A stretch of DNA of 64,000 nucleotides. Origin: Drosophila persimilis (lineage: Eukaryota; Arthropoda; Insecta; Diptera; Drosophilidae). Below the pieces are notes generated by a model. That model did not search any database and was not told where the DNA came from. It worked only from the letters and a program-made list of their open reading frames with translations. Location of the stretch: the NCBI RefSeq assembly GCF_003286085.1, contig NW_020825447.1, positions 62,001 to 126,000 on the forward strand, written 5' to 3'. Both the position numbers and the translations under genes were made by a program. Numbering within the stretch: position 1 is the first letter of the stretch; each line of letters opens with the position of its first letter. Shown here one piece after another: positions 33,255-43,524 of this stretch.

Positions 33255-34690
33255 TTTTATTTGCGGTTGTGTTTGCATGTGTGTTTGCGTTTGTGTTTGC
33301 CTTCATCATGAGGGGGGGGTTCAATCTCAGCCTCGAACCAGGTTCGTTTGCTTCTTCCGCTCGGGCTGCAGTATCGTCTGTATGTATGTGCGTGTAATCG
33401 CGAAGGCAGGTATGTTTCGAGGCCTCCTGTTCTGCAGACTCTTCGCTGTTAGTCCGCTCTCTTTGTCGTTTCCTCCTTTCGACTTTCTCAATTGGTTTAC
33501 TTGTTTCGTACTCAGGGTGGGGAGGAGGCAATAAGAATGTGTGGGTATTCGCGAGAGGCGGGAAAAGTGGCCGTGAGAGCGGCGTCTTTTCAGCATTTCC
33601 CTTTTGTGGTTGCCGCTTGCGTGATGGGGCTCGAGGGGGGAGTGGCTGTGGCCGTGGATACATCAGCGATGGCTCGGTACTCACGCTTGCTGTTATCATT
33701 GTATTGGCTGCAGCCGCCGTCGCTGTGGCGTCGGCGCTCTGCATTGACGTTGACGTTGGTGTTGGCGTCTGGCCATTCCCTTCGTCATTGTTGTTAGTAG
33801 TTTGTGTGTTAGCGATTTTCTGCCTGTTTGTTGTTTTTAATTGAAAAGTCTCTTGTGTGTGTGTGTGTTTGTGTTTAATGTATTTACTGGCACTTTCTAA
33901 CTCTTTACACAGTTTTCTCTCGTTAGTTAGTGTTTTTTTTTTTTTTTAATTAATGTTATTTATTGGGGAGCAGAAAGTTTGTCTCTCGTTAGTTTGTGTT
34001 TTTTTTTTTAATTAATGTTATTTATTGGGGAGCAGAAAGTTTGTCGGTAGTAGTAGCGGTGGTGGGGGGAAGGGACTTTTGTCATGTCAGGGGGGGCACG
34101 GCACACGACAGACACCACAAAAAGAAAACAGGGCACCACAGAAAAAAGGAAATGGCGACACGGCAAAGAACAATCAAAAAGAGGCGACACGAAACGACAC
34201 GACACGGTTATAAACGTCCGACGATCTCAACCTCTCGAGCAGGTGGACGAGATGAGAGTGGCAGACGAGGTTCATGGTGGAACTCTCCATGTCCGCCTAC
34301 TCTCCCCTCCACACGAAAGGCCCGATCGTCATTTACCGGTGCTCTCACCCCCGGCTCCACTTTCACTTACCCCAATATTGAGTGAGATGAAAGTGGTCCG
34401 AGGTCAGCAGCACCGATAAGTAGGCAATGGAAAATTGCATTGGCTGTTTATTTTAGTGGCTGCCTGTGTTGTTGTTGGTTAATAGCCTGTGTCGTATGTT
34501 CACTGCGCCGTGTGTATTGGCTGCTCTGTTGTCGGGGGATGGGATGGGTTGGGAAGGGGAAAGTTTGCCTGCTCCCGTATAACCGCCCGGATACTGTAAG
34601 GAATTGCCTGGGGGTAATTGCCGAACTTGGCGGCCGATAACACACTGGCATTGATAAATGCAATTTGAATTGGAATTGACTTTTTTTTGT
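33255..34690 (-). mobile_element. 5' leader and ORF1 N-terminus of the jockey-type gag element
   Basis: On the minus strand this precedes the gag core, interrupted only by the DINE. The frame near 33740-33260 is low-complexity (MKANTNANTHANTTANK) and probably encodes the ORF1 N-terminus; the rest is leader. It is repeated at 60151-61453 and 62600-63294. It contains a G run (33312-33319) that varies among copies and tandem poly(T)-containing repeats at 33921-34045. No other gene is seen. Confidence 0.6.
33921..34045. repeat. Two tandem ~65-bp repeats in the gag-element leader
   Basis: Each has a T run, TTAATTAATGTTATTTATTG and GGGAGCAGAAAGTTTGTC. Three copies are present in the second leader copy (60826-61015). 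Confidence 0.85.
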
Positions 34691-35047
34691 GTGGTTTCGG
34701 CGCGGTATTTTCCTAATTGCGGTATTTTCCTAATTGGCGTGGTATTTTTTGGGTCATTAATGGCGTTGCTACTTGTCAGGTATTGGGGAATGGGTGATAG
34801 TTGGGAAAGAAGAAGAAGAGAGAAAGGTAAATATGCTAAAATAAATAACTAAAAGTAATTAAATTACATTACAGCTAAGGACAATCTATCTACAATTACT
34901 ACAAATAAGGACTACAAAACTACAGAGATATATACAAGGTTAAACAAACAATAATTACAATACATTTTCACAAGAATAAACATACTTAAATATCATTTAT
35001 TTTTAACAGAAGGACATATACAACGAAGCACCGGCCGGCATGGCCAA

Positions 35048-35066
35048 CGCAATGCAGAACATTGCG
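35048..35066. other. Hairpin CGCAATG-CAGAA-CATTGCG
   Basis: A perfect 7-bp stem with a 5-base loop, flanked on both sides by ACCGGCCGG. It is conserved in all four units (41751, 47902 and 53934 regions). Confidence 0.7.
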
Positions 35067-35189
35067 CCGCATACCGGCCGGCTCCTTTGTCCCCCTGTGC
35101 AGGATTAGTGACACCACCTGAAATCTTTAGTGGAAATGGCTGGACTTGGAGATGGCGTGCATTGTGGGCATAGGTGTTCATTGACGAGC

Positions 35190-35580
35190 GGCTCTGGTCC
35201 GGCCGCCCACGCTGCATCTGTCGTTGGTTGGTGTTGGCTGCTGCACTCGAGTGGCACTGGTCCGGCCACCCAACTGCATTGTCGTTGTGTTGGCATTGGC
35301 ATCGTGTGAATGATGCCAACGAATCATGTCATTGGCCGCATCCAAGTGGCTGCTGGTCCGGCCACCAGGATGCGTTGTCGATTTTGTTGATTGGCCGCAT
35401 CCAAGTGGCTCTGGTCCGGCCACCAGGATACGTTGCCGATTTAATTGTTGGCCGCATCCGAGTGGCTGCTGGTCCGGCCACCCAGGATGCGTTGTCAGGT
35501 GTATTGGCCTGGCCTCCTCGGCCACGTTCGTCGTCGGTTTTAATTGCGATTTTTGAGTGGCTGCTGGTCCGGCCACCTAG
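35190..35580. repeat. Diverged ~50-60-bp repeats with GGTCCGGCC core
   Basis: Six occurrences of TGGTCCGGCC(A/G)CC. Four are within near-tandem units of type TTGGCCGCATCC(A/G)AGTGGCT..GGTCCGGCCACC. Conserved in every array unit. Confidence 0.75.
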
Positions 35581-36271
35581 ATGAGGAGGTGTTCATTTTG
35601 GCGTGTGATTTAATTTGTGTTTATTTGCAGGTACTTGTCGGCGTTTGGATGTTATTGGTGGCGACCCTTGTCTGATTTGTGTTGGCGTAAAACAGCTGGT
35701 GAGTATTTTGTGTGTTTTTATCGGCAGCCTCTCTCCTGGTTCTTCTTCCTTTGCAGGATTTGCTGGCGTCCGGCGGCTCAACACCGGGGCATCCCGCCCT
35801 CACATAATGGCATGAGAGACGGGTGTGACCCACTGTGCTCAGTTTCAGTGGCTGCCTCTGGACCTGTGCGATGGAATAGCAATAGTATCAGCGGAGGAAA
35901 CCTCCATGTTTCATCCATCAGGCAGCAAATGGTCGTTGCTTATGACGAGTCTGCTTCAGGAAGTGCAGCTCTGTCTGTTAATTGGTTATTTGGTTTGTTA
36001 TTTGGTCGTTTTCTTGTTTTTGTACATTGTCGTTAGATTGTATTATTAATTTGCATTTATTTCAGATGGCTGTGGCATGGATTCATCGTCAGATATTGTG
36101 ATTATACTTGGGCAATAATCAGGTATGACCAGCCTGCCAGTGGTTGGCCTCTCAATTGTTTTATAGCGCTATCTTTTATTAGTTCGCCTTTTGCATATCG
36201 TCTTTTCAGCATATTTATTACAGTTTCGCAGTATCTGCTGACTGGTTTCATTGCCCTTTCTTGTTGTTGTT

Positions 36272-36314
36272 GTAGAGTTGCGGTGTCCGCAGCAACTCAC
36301 AACGTTCCCCCTCG
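36272..36314 (+). mobile_element. Isolated DINE 3' terminus (hairpin end only)
   Basis: GTAGAGTTGCGGTG...CCCCCTCG, identical to the last ~43 bp of full DINEs. It is preceded not by the DINE 3' block but by the unknown region. The same arrangement is in units 2-4. Confidence 0.8.
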
Positions 36315-36710
36315 TTTTAAATTTGGTTGTTGCGGGGAGGCGGAATCTCTTCACGAACTCTCGCCATTTTGCTGCTACTTGTCATGAGAATTGGAAAAAA
36401 CATTGAAACAAAGAAAGGATCTGCCACCACTAATGGTAATAATTGCATCCCGGCTATCATCTTTTCACGCAATGATCAGAATTATAGAACAAATCGTCTA
36501 CATCCATTTTTAGCTAAACTTTTGTTTTCTCCGTTTTTTTCTTACTCACTCATATTAAAACCAAATTTAATCCATGAAAAGTCAATAAGTAAAACGATTA
36601 CCTGGGAAAAGATTATAAATAAATGAGCTTGTGACTACTTAGAATTTAGACGGATTGTTCGACTGAATTAAGCATTTTGGCTGATATACTCGACTCGAGA
36701 GCTGACACAC
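36315..36710. other. Upstream region of nrf-6-type copy, unit 1
   Basis: AT-rich, no gene. It is conserved among units with small differences and presumably carries part of the ancestral host promoter. Confidence 0.5.
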
Positions 36711-36754
36711 TGATAATGTTATCGCCAGATTTCCCTCAAAACATTCCTATAAAA
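36711..36754 (+). promoter_or_regulatory. nrf-6-type promoter, unit 1: GATA pair and TATA box
   Basis: TGATAATGTTATC at 36711-36723 gives two opposed GATAA sites. TATAAAA at 36748-36754 lies 45 bp before the ATG at 36799. GATA factors drive gut expression in flies, which would suit an nrf-6 gene. This copy has no intact coding region to drive. Confidence 0.5.
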
Positions 36755-36798
36755 TCACAGTGAAAAGGTGCAATGCCTTCAATCGAAAAAGTATTAGC

Positions 36799-36849
36799 AT
36801 GGTGAACGTTTTAAGCAGTCTACTTGTCTGCGGACTGGTACTTGTCAGT
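36799..36849 (+). pseudogene. nrf-6-type exon 1 stub, unit 1
   Basis: Encodes MVNVLSSLLVCGLVLVS, the signal peptide of the acyltransferase (the same start as units 2-4). After GTACTTGTCAGT the sequence becomes unrelated to the other units until 38079. Confidence 0.7.
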
Positions 36850-37196
36850 AGTAGTCGTGTTTTGTCTTTCCCATATTTAGATCCAGTATGGTTTTCTTGT
36901 ATTCAATGACTTTTCGCCGACCAAACATGTTTAAGTTTGCTATTAAGTTAAGACTTTGAAGCTACTTGAGATATTAGCTCTTACAAATAACTATTCGACA
37001 AGGGCTTTACTCACAAATTCAACTAATAAAAAATTGTACTCTTCCAAGTAATCTCTTCCATTGTCTATACTTATTGTATTCTTCGTTCTCGTACTATAAT
37101 TATCATTTCAGAAAACGATCGGAAAATAAAACCGAAAAGAAATTGGTTGATTATTTACATAGAACATATTTTATACGTAATTATACGTAAGCGCCA
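36850..37196. other. Foreign sequence replacing exon 1-2, part 1
   Basis: AT-rich sequence not found in units 2-4; nothing recognised. Confidence 0.4.
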
Positions 37197-37400
37197 GAGT
37201 ATTGGGGTATATTTGATTTGTGGTAAAAGTGGATGTGTGTAACGTCCAGAAGGAATCATTTCCGACGCCATAATGTATATATATTCTTGATCAGCATCAA
37301 TAGCCGAGTCTATTGAGCCCTGTCTGTCTGTCCGTCTGTCCGTCCGTCCGTCCGTCTGTCCGTCCCCTTCAGCGCCTAGTGCTCAAAGACTATAAGAGCT
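37197..37400 (+). mobile_element. DINE-1-like 5' fragment
   Basis: Begins inside the 5' hairpin (GAGTATTGGGGTATA) and ends after the microsatellite at CTCAAAGACTATAAGAGCT. Both termini are missing. Confidence 0.8.
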
Positions 37401-38078
37401 GCTGTGGCGCTACAGACTGTAATCACAAATGGGAATATCCATAGCCGGGCGAAAGGGCTGCACACGAGTATGTCCACTTCCGGGCCGAGTCTTATGCAAT
37501 CGGTTCGGTAACCGGATCCCAAGAAGAGCCGGCGCCTCCCTTGGCCCTCTTCGCACAGGTAGTCTTGGCCCTGTTTACATATCGGGGCGTACCCCAACCA
37601 GCGCCCAAGAGAGCCCTGAAAATGGATGCTTCTACGGATTCTGGATCGTGGGAATCAACACGAGTACAGTAAATATTTAATGATTCATTTGCTGCCGCTT
37701 CTGTTGGATTCCGTGCCTCCGAAGTGCGTATGCGGGGGCCTGCAATTGGGGCCAACAAAGGCCCCACGGCTGCCACAATCGCTGCTGCAGCGGAAATGTT
37801 TTGCTGCTGCTGCATGCTCTCCTCCTCCGTTTATCATTGAATAAATTGCAGAACAAATATGCAGCGAAATAAAAAAAATAATAATAAATGCAATCACGGG
37901 GATGAGGGATGAGCAAGTGGCCTCCCGTCCAAACGGAACGGATCGTAATATGGGTAAACGATATATCTGATCGACTGTTAACTCTTGTGTTTGAATTTGA
38001 CTTTGAATTTCGAATATTTCGGCATATATTTTCATTGCGGCCAAAAACGGAGAGACGATTCCGTGCATTGCGATTCTG
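37401..38078. other. Foreign sequence replacing exon 1-2, part 2
   Basis: A GC-rich block followed by an AT-rich one, not present in units 2-4. It contains a 107-codon minus-strand frame, described separately. Confidence 0.4.
37492..37815 (-). CDS. Unrecognised 107-codon frame
   Basis: Starts MQQQQNISAAAAIVAAVGPLLAP, then SLNIYCTRVDSHDPESVEAS, and ends VTEPIA. The alanine-rich, Q-rich start is followed by a segment of ordinary composition. Only one copy exists in the window and no motif is recognised. It could be the first exon of a captured host gene or a chance frame. Confidence 0.25.
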   Translation of the reverse strand: MQQQQNISAAAAIVAAVGPLLAPIAGPRIRTSEARNPTEAAANESLNIYCTRVDSHDPESVEASIFRALLGAGWGTPRYVNRAKTTCAKRAKGGAGSSWDPVTEPIA

Positions 38079-38896
38079 TCGAAACCTTGGGATGGAATGA
38101 CCATTTTCACAGTGTAAGTTAGACCGTATCATAATCAAATTCTGTGACTCATACTATGGATTGCAGTGTACTTCTTGGCTTGATGGGTACTATCGTGGGT
38201 CTATGCACGCTCTACTACTTCTTTCTGTGCCAGGATCAGAGTGAGTAACGGAGAGAACGGAATGATTTACAAAATGATTTAACTCGTATTTTGCCTACCA
38301 GGTAGTATCCCTGTGACTGTGAAGATTTGCTCGGCACGGTCAAGTTCCCGTGCCATCTTCCGCATTGTCGACAGCAAATCGAATCCGAACGTGATCAGTT
38401 GTCTTGATGGAATCCGCTGCATGTCCCTGTTCTGGGTGGTTCTTGGACATGGAGTCGGATTTTCTGCGGGCAATCCGAATATAAATACCCTACGCACAGT
38501 GTTGGTCACAACAACTAGTCATTTTATTATTCATAATTTTGTATGGCGTTTGTAATTTTCTAGTGGCTTGAAGAACCATTTTCCAACTTTATTTTGTACG
38601 CATATTTCTCGGTGGATTCATTTTTTTTCATTGGTGTTCTGCTAGTTGCAATGGTTGTCCTTCGATCAATGGAGAAGTAAGTATTCGAACTATTTTAAGT
38701 CCACCAACACTCATAGCCAACATTCTAACAGATCCAAGGGAAAGCTGAATGTGCCAATGATGTATCTTCACCGCTTCATACGTATTACCCCTATCTTGGC
38801 AGTGGCCATTCTTGTCTACGTGAATCTGATTACTATTGTCGCCGACGGACCGCTCGGCTATATAAAGTACCGTGACAAAGAAGCCTGTGAAAAGGG
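38079..38896 (+). pseudogene. nrf-6-type acyltransferase, unit 1 (end of exon 2 to exon 6)
   Basis: Exon 2 end 38079-38113 (PWDGMTIFTV), exon 3 38167-38239, exon 4 38302-38504, exon 5 38564-38676, exon 6 38732-38896, each with GT/AG borders. Exons 3-6 stay in frame: VLLGLMGTIVGLCTLYYFFLCQDQ; CLDGIRCMSLFWVVLGHGVGF (the HGxGF motif of acyltransferase-3 proteins); WLEEPFSNF...YFSVDSFFFIG; and RFIRITPILAVAIL...EACEKG. The family comprises multi-membrane proteins with an extracellular N-terminal domain, thought to act in lipid or xenobiotic transport in the gut. The N-terminal exons are replaced, and the gene is cut in the codon after EACEKG by the gag element. The donor after exon 4 is GTCACA rather than GTCAGT. 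Confidence 0.8.
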
Positions 38897-40204
38897 CTGT
38901 ACGAACAGCAGCGTCCAGAACCAGCCCTCTGCTGTTGTTGGTGCTGGTCCAGCCCCAGGTGTTGTGGCTGTTTATCATTTGTCCTTTCCAGTACCAGTTT
39001 TTTTGGAAGCGAATGAGATGCGCCTCCGCTGGATTTGGGTTCTTTTTACCATTCAGACTTATTTGCGGCGGGTAGTGAGGCAGCGGCGGTCGCTGCTGCT
39101 GTCCCTGGATCTGGGGTTCCCCGTTTTGTTCCTGGCTACGCTGGAGCTGTTGCTGTTCCTGTTTCTGATGCTGTTGCTGCTGCTGCCATTGGTGTTGTCG
39201 CTGCTGTTGGGGATGCCGTTGGGGCTTCTCCCAATAGTTGTGCCTCTGTGGCCTCTGCTGCTGTTGTTGTTGCTGCCGTATCGGTCGTTGCTGTGGCTGC
39301 TGTCGAGTGACTGGTCGCTGCTGTGGTGGTTGCCTCCATTGACTTGGCTGCTTTTGTGTCTGCTGCTGCTTCTGGCGTGTCCGCCTCGACTCTTGCATTG
39401 CGGCTCGATGCTCCAGGACCCTACCCCTTGCACCTTGTAGGCTTGGCAGCCCTTGTATGCACTTATGTGGGAGCCTTGGCAGTTTGCACACCTTGCAGGT
39501 GTATTTTTTGGCTTTGGGGATGCCGTAGAGGGGTGACTTTTCGCGCACCTCATACCAACAAAGGCTCGTCTGCAGTAGGCGCGCGTGTGGCCAAATGCCT
39601 GGCATCGGTGGCACTGGACCGGGAGCTTCGTCTTGGCCAGCCTCTTCACCGACACCAGGTGGCTGCCCAGCCGCTTAAGGGCCAGCACCCCCAGCTCCCC
39701 TCGATCTGCTTGAGGGGCAATCTCCGCCTCAAACAGATTATAGTTTGGCTGTTTCTCGTATCTGCTGGGCAGGACTCTACTGAAGGTCACAATGCATCCC
39801 GCCTCAAGAATAGCTTTGTTCAGCCAGGCCGTCGGGGTAGTGCAGTGGAGACCCCGGACGGCGATGCGGAGCCCTCTATCGTCCTTACTCTGATGAGTAT
39901 AGAGGCCCTCCTCCTCATCTCCCAGGAGCTCCACTATTGCATCCCGGGTGGCCCTATTCCGTGCCTGTATTTTTAGGCCCTCCCTGCCTACTACCCTGGT
40001 GCTGAACCATCCCACCCTTTGATCTTTTTGCAGCACCATTGGCTGTGGACAGGGTGGTGGCACGGGGAGGGGCATGTGGGGGGGTGACTGAGGCTGGCGG
40101 TTGTATTGGCGAAGTTGCTGCAGGGGTCGTTGCTGTTGTTGTATCTGTTTAACTGTCTGGCTTGTGTGCTCTTGCAGTTGCTGCTGTTGCTGCTGGCTTC
40201 TTTT
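38897..40204 (-). pseudogene. Jockey-clade gag, unit 1
   Basis: Frames 40075-39059 and 39614-38628 together cover the ORF1: N-terminal core, three zinc knuckles (CHRCQAFGHTRAYC and following), then a glutamine-rich tail (RQQQQQQQRP). A one-base deletion near 39435 splits it. About 85 bp near 40033 are missing between two GCAG tetramers, removing the IMPVLEKLQ segment. Downstream of the Q tail it ends ACGCTGCTGTTCGTACA against host exon 6. It would bind LINE RNA and form the RNP; inactive. Confidence 0.75.
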
Positions 40205-41390
40205 TATACCCGATACTCAAAATGAGTATTGGGGTATATTAGATTTGTGGTAAAACTGGATGTGTGTAACGTCCAGAAGGAATCGTTTCCGACCCCATAA
40301 AGTATATATATTCTTGATTAGCATCAATAGCCGAGTCGATTGAGCCATGTCTGTCTCTCCGTCCGTCCGTCTGTCCGTCTGTCCATCCGTCCGTCCACAC
40401 TCCTAAGATATCGGACCGAGACGAGTTTGTTTCAAAATTTCGGCACACTCCCTTCCGCCCCCGCAAAGGACGAAAATCTGGGGATATTCACAAATCTCAG
40501 AGACTATTAACGCTAGAGTAACCAAATTTGGTATACGCACTCCTGTTAGATCTCGCTATCAAACGAATATCTCAAAATTTCGCCTCACCCCCTTCCTCCC
40601 CCCAAAGGACGAAAATCTGTGGCATCTACATTTTTAAAGATACGATAAAACCAAAAACGCAGAATCGTAGAGGATGTTTATATGTTCTTGAATGTAAAAT
40701 CTCAACCAGATCGTATAATTATTATAGCCAGAATCAAGAAAACAATTTCATTCTTTCTCGCTCTGTCTCTCTCTCTAACACACGACTTCATGGTCGGTTT
40801 TGCCAATCGCAAAATATGAGTTCAAGGATCTCAGAACCTATAAGAGCCAGAGCCACCAAATTTGGTATCCACACTCCTGTGATATCGGACCTTGACCGTT
40901 TCGTGTCCAAATTTCAGCACACCCCCTTCCGCCCCCGCAAAGGACGAAAATCCACAAATCTCAGAGACTATTATCGCTAGAGTAACCAAATTGGTATCCG
41001 CACTTCCGTTAGATCTCACTATAAAACGTATATCTCAGAATTTCGCCCCACCCCCTTCCGCCATCACAAAGGACGAAAATCTGTTGCATTCACAATATTG
41101 CACATTCGAGAAAACTAAAAACGCATAATCATAGATAATGACCATATCTATCAGATTGCTGAGTCTGGATCAGATCAGATCATTTTTGTAGCCAGAAGCA
41201 AGAAATCAATTTGCGGTGGCTACGCAGCGCCCGACGTCACGCTCAGACTGATTTTCTGTCTCTCTCGCACGCACTCTTTGTCGTGTCGTTTAATATTAGC
41301 GGCGTCTGCCGGAGGAGAGCCATACTGACTTAGTATCGGGTATAACTGTAGAGTTGCGGTGTCCTCAGCAACTCACAACGTTCCCCCTCG
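40205..41390 (+). mobile_element. DINE-1-like Helentron, long form, unit 1/2 junction
   Basis: 1186 bp with complete ends. After the GTCC microsatellite it has several copies of a block with CACTCCTGTTAGATCTC, CAAATCTCAGAGACTATTA and GGACGAAAATCTG. Left flank is gag (GGCTTCTTTT). Right flank is GTGTGTTATCGGCGCGG, which belongs to the unknown region, so the flanks come from two different ancestral DINE sites. Confidence 0.9.
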
Positions 41391-42981
41391 TTTTGTGTGT
41401 TATCGGCGCGGTATTTTACTAATTGCGGTATTTTCCTAATTGGCGTGGTATATTTTGGGTCATTAATAGCGTTGCCACTTGTCAGGTATTGGGGAATGGG
41501 TGATAGTTGGGAAAGAAGAAGAAAGAAAGGTAAATATGCTAAAATAAATAACTAAAAGTAATTTAATTACATTACAGCTAAGGACAATCTATCTACAATT
41601 ACTACAAATAAGGACTACAAAACTACAGAGATATATACAAGGTAAAACAAACAATAATTACAATACATTTTCACAAGAATAAACATACTTAAATATCATT
41701 TATTTTTAACAGAAGGACATATACAACGAAGCACCGGCCGGCATGGCCAACGCAATGCAGAACATTGCGCCGCATACCGGCCGGCTCCTTTGTCCCCCTG
41801 TGCAGGATTAGTGACACCACCTGAAATCTTTAGTGGAAATGGCTGGACTTGGAGATGGCGTGCATTGTGGGCATAGGTGTTCATTGACGAGCGGCTCTGG
41901 TCCGGCCGCCCACGCTGCATCTGTCGTTGGTTGGTGTTGGCTGCTGCACTCGAGTGGCACTGGTCAGGCCACCCAACTGCATTGTCGTTGTGTTGGCATT
42001 GGCATCGTGTGAATGATGCCAACGAATCATGTCATTGGCCGCATCCGAGTGGCTGCTGGTCCGGCCACCAGGATGCGTTGTCGATTTGGTTGATTGGCCG
42101 CATCCAAGTGGCTCTGGTCCGGCCACCAGGATACGTTGTCGATTTAATTGTTGGCCGCATCCGAGTGGCTGCTGGTCCGGCCACCCAGGATGCGTTGTCA
42201 GGTGTATTGGCCTGGCCTCCTCGGCCACGTTCGTCGTCGGTTTTAATTGCGATTTTTGAGTGACTGCTGGTCCGGCCACCCAGATGAGGAGGTGTTCATT
42301 TTGGCGTGTGATTTAATTTGTGTTTATTTGCAGGTACTTGTCGGCGTTTGGATGTTATTTGTGGCGACCCTTGTCTGATTTGTGTTGGCGTAAAACAGCT
42401 GGTGAGTATTTTGTGTGTTTTTATCGGCAGCCTCTCTCCTGGTTCTTCTTCCTTTGCAGGATTTGCTGGCGTCCGGCGGCTCAACACCGGGGCATCCCGC
42501 CCTCACATAATGGCATGAGAGACGGGTGTGACCCACTGTGCTCAGTTTCAGTGGCTGCCTCTGGACCTGTGCGATGGAATAGCAATAGTATCAGCGGAGG
42601 AAACCTCCATGTTTCATCCATCAGGCAGCAAATGGTTGTTGCTTACGACGAGTCGGCTTCTGGAAGTGCAGCTCTGTCTGTTAATTGGTTATTTGGTTTG
42701 TTATTTGGTCGTTTTCTTGTTTTTGTACATTGTCGTTATATTGTATTATTAATTTGCATTTATTTCAGATGGCTGTGGCATGGATTCATCGTCAGATATT
42801 GTGATTATACTTGGGCAATAATCAGGTATGACCAGCCTTTGTACTGCCAGTGGTTGGCCTCTCAATTGTTTTATAGCGCTATCTTTTATTAGTTCGCCTT
42901 TTGCATATCGTCTTTTCAGCATATTTATTACAGTTTCGCAGTATCTGCTGACTGGTTTCATTGCCCTTTCTTGTTGTTGTT
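41391..42981. other. Unit 2: repeated region of unknown origin
   Basis: Copy of 34691-36271 without the 7-bp deletion. GGTCCGGCC repeats, hairpin and splice-like sites are retained. A 70-codon minus-strand frame near its right end is described separately. Confidence 0.6.
42749..42961 (-). CDS. Unknown 70-codon frame ending in a SUMO-interaction-like motif, unit 2
   Basis: Starts MKPVSRYCETVINMLKRRYAKG. It contains PSIITISDDESMPQP, which resembles an SIM (hydrophobic core followed by acidic residues), and is intact in units 2, 3 and 4 but frameshifted in unit 1. Composition is protein-like, with no homologue recognised. It may be one exon: an AT-rich, stop-rich stretch follows on the minus strand. 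The plus strand has competing splice-like signals, so the coding strand is uncertain. Confidence 0.35.
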   Translation of the reverse strand: MKPVSRYCETVINMLKRRYAKGELIKDSAIKQLRGQPLAVQRLVIPDYCPSIITISDDESMPQPSEINAN

Positions 42982-43024
42982 GTAGAGTTGCGGTGTCCGC
43001 AGCAACTCACAACGTTCCCCCTCG
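42982..43024 (+). mobile_element. Isolated DINE 3' terminus, unit 2
   Basis: Hairpin GAGTTGC..GCAACTC and CCCCCTCG end without a DINE body. Confidence 0.8.
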
Positions 43025-43436
43025 TTTTAAATTTGGTTGTTGCGGGGAGGCGGAATCTCTTCACGAACTCTCGCCATTTTGCTGCTACTTGTCATGAGAA
43101 TTGGAAAAAACATTGAAACAAAGAAAGGATCTGCCACCACTAATGGTAATAATTACACCCCGGCTATCATCTTTTCACGCAATGATCAGAATTATAGAAC
43201 AAATTGTCTACATCCATCTTTAGCTAAACTTTTGTTTTCTTCGTTTTTTTTCTTACACACTCATATTAAAACCAAATTTAATTCATCAAAAGTCAATAAG
43301 TAAAACGATTACCTGGGAAAGATTATAAATAAATGATCTTCTGACTACTTAGAATTAAGACGGGTTGCTTCTTATCGGTGATGTTCGACTGAATTAAGCA
43401 TTTTGGCTGATATACTCGACTCGAGACCTGACACAC
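43025..43436. other. Upstream region of nrf-6-type copy, unit 2
   Basis: AT-rich noncoding sequence, shared by all units. Confidence 0.5.
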
Positions 43437-43480
43437 TGATAATGTTATCACCAGATTTCCCTCAAAACATTCCTATAAAA
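43437..43480 (+). promoter_or_regulatory. nrf-6-type promoter, unit 2
   Basis: Opposed GATA sites TGATAATGTTATCA at 43437-43450 and TATAAAA at 43474-43480, 45 bp before the ATG at 43525. Confidence 0.5.
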
Positions 43481-43524
43481 TCACAGTCAAAAGGTGCAAT
43501 GCCTTCAAACGAAAAAGTAATAGC

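Larger units (their letters stand above)
34691..36271. other. Unit 1: repeated region of unknown origin
   Basis: It is AT-rich to about 35000, then GC-rich with a hairpin (35048-35066) and diverged repeats (35190-35580), then several splice-like sites on the plus strand (TTTGCAG at about 35630, GTGAGT at 35699, CTTTGCAG at 35756, ATTTCAG at about 36065). No family recognised. A 7-bp deletion near 36135 breaks the minus-strand frame that is open in units 2-4. The left boundary, CTTTTTTTTGTGTGG, is an empty DINE target site. Confidence 0.55.

Noticed and set aside
32037-34690. Telomeric HeT-A or TART element, because gag occurs without reverse transcriptase
   Set aside because: No head-to-tail telomeric array or A-rich 3' junctions; gag ends inside a host gene, and jockey-clade gags of ordinary LINEs look alike.
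37492-37815. Confident host gene call for the 107-codon frame
   Set aside because: Single copy, no recognised domain, lies in a scrambled block; kept only as a low-confidence frame.
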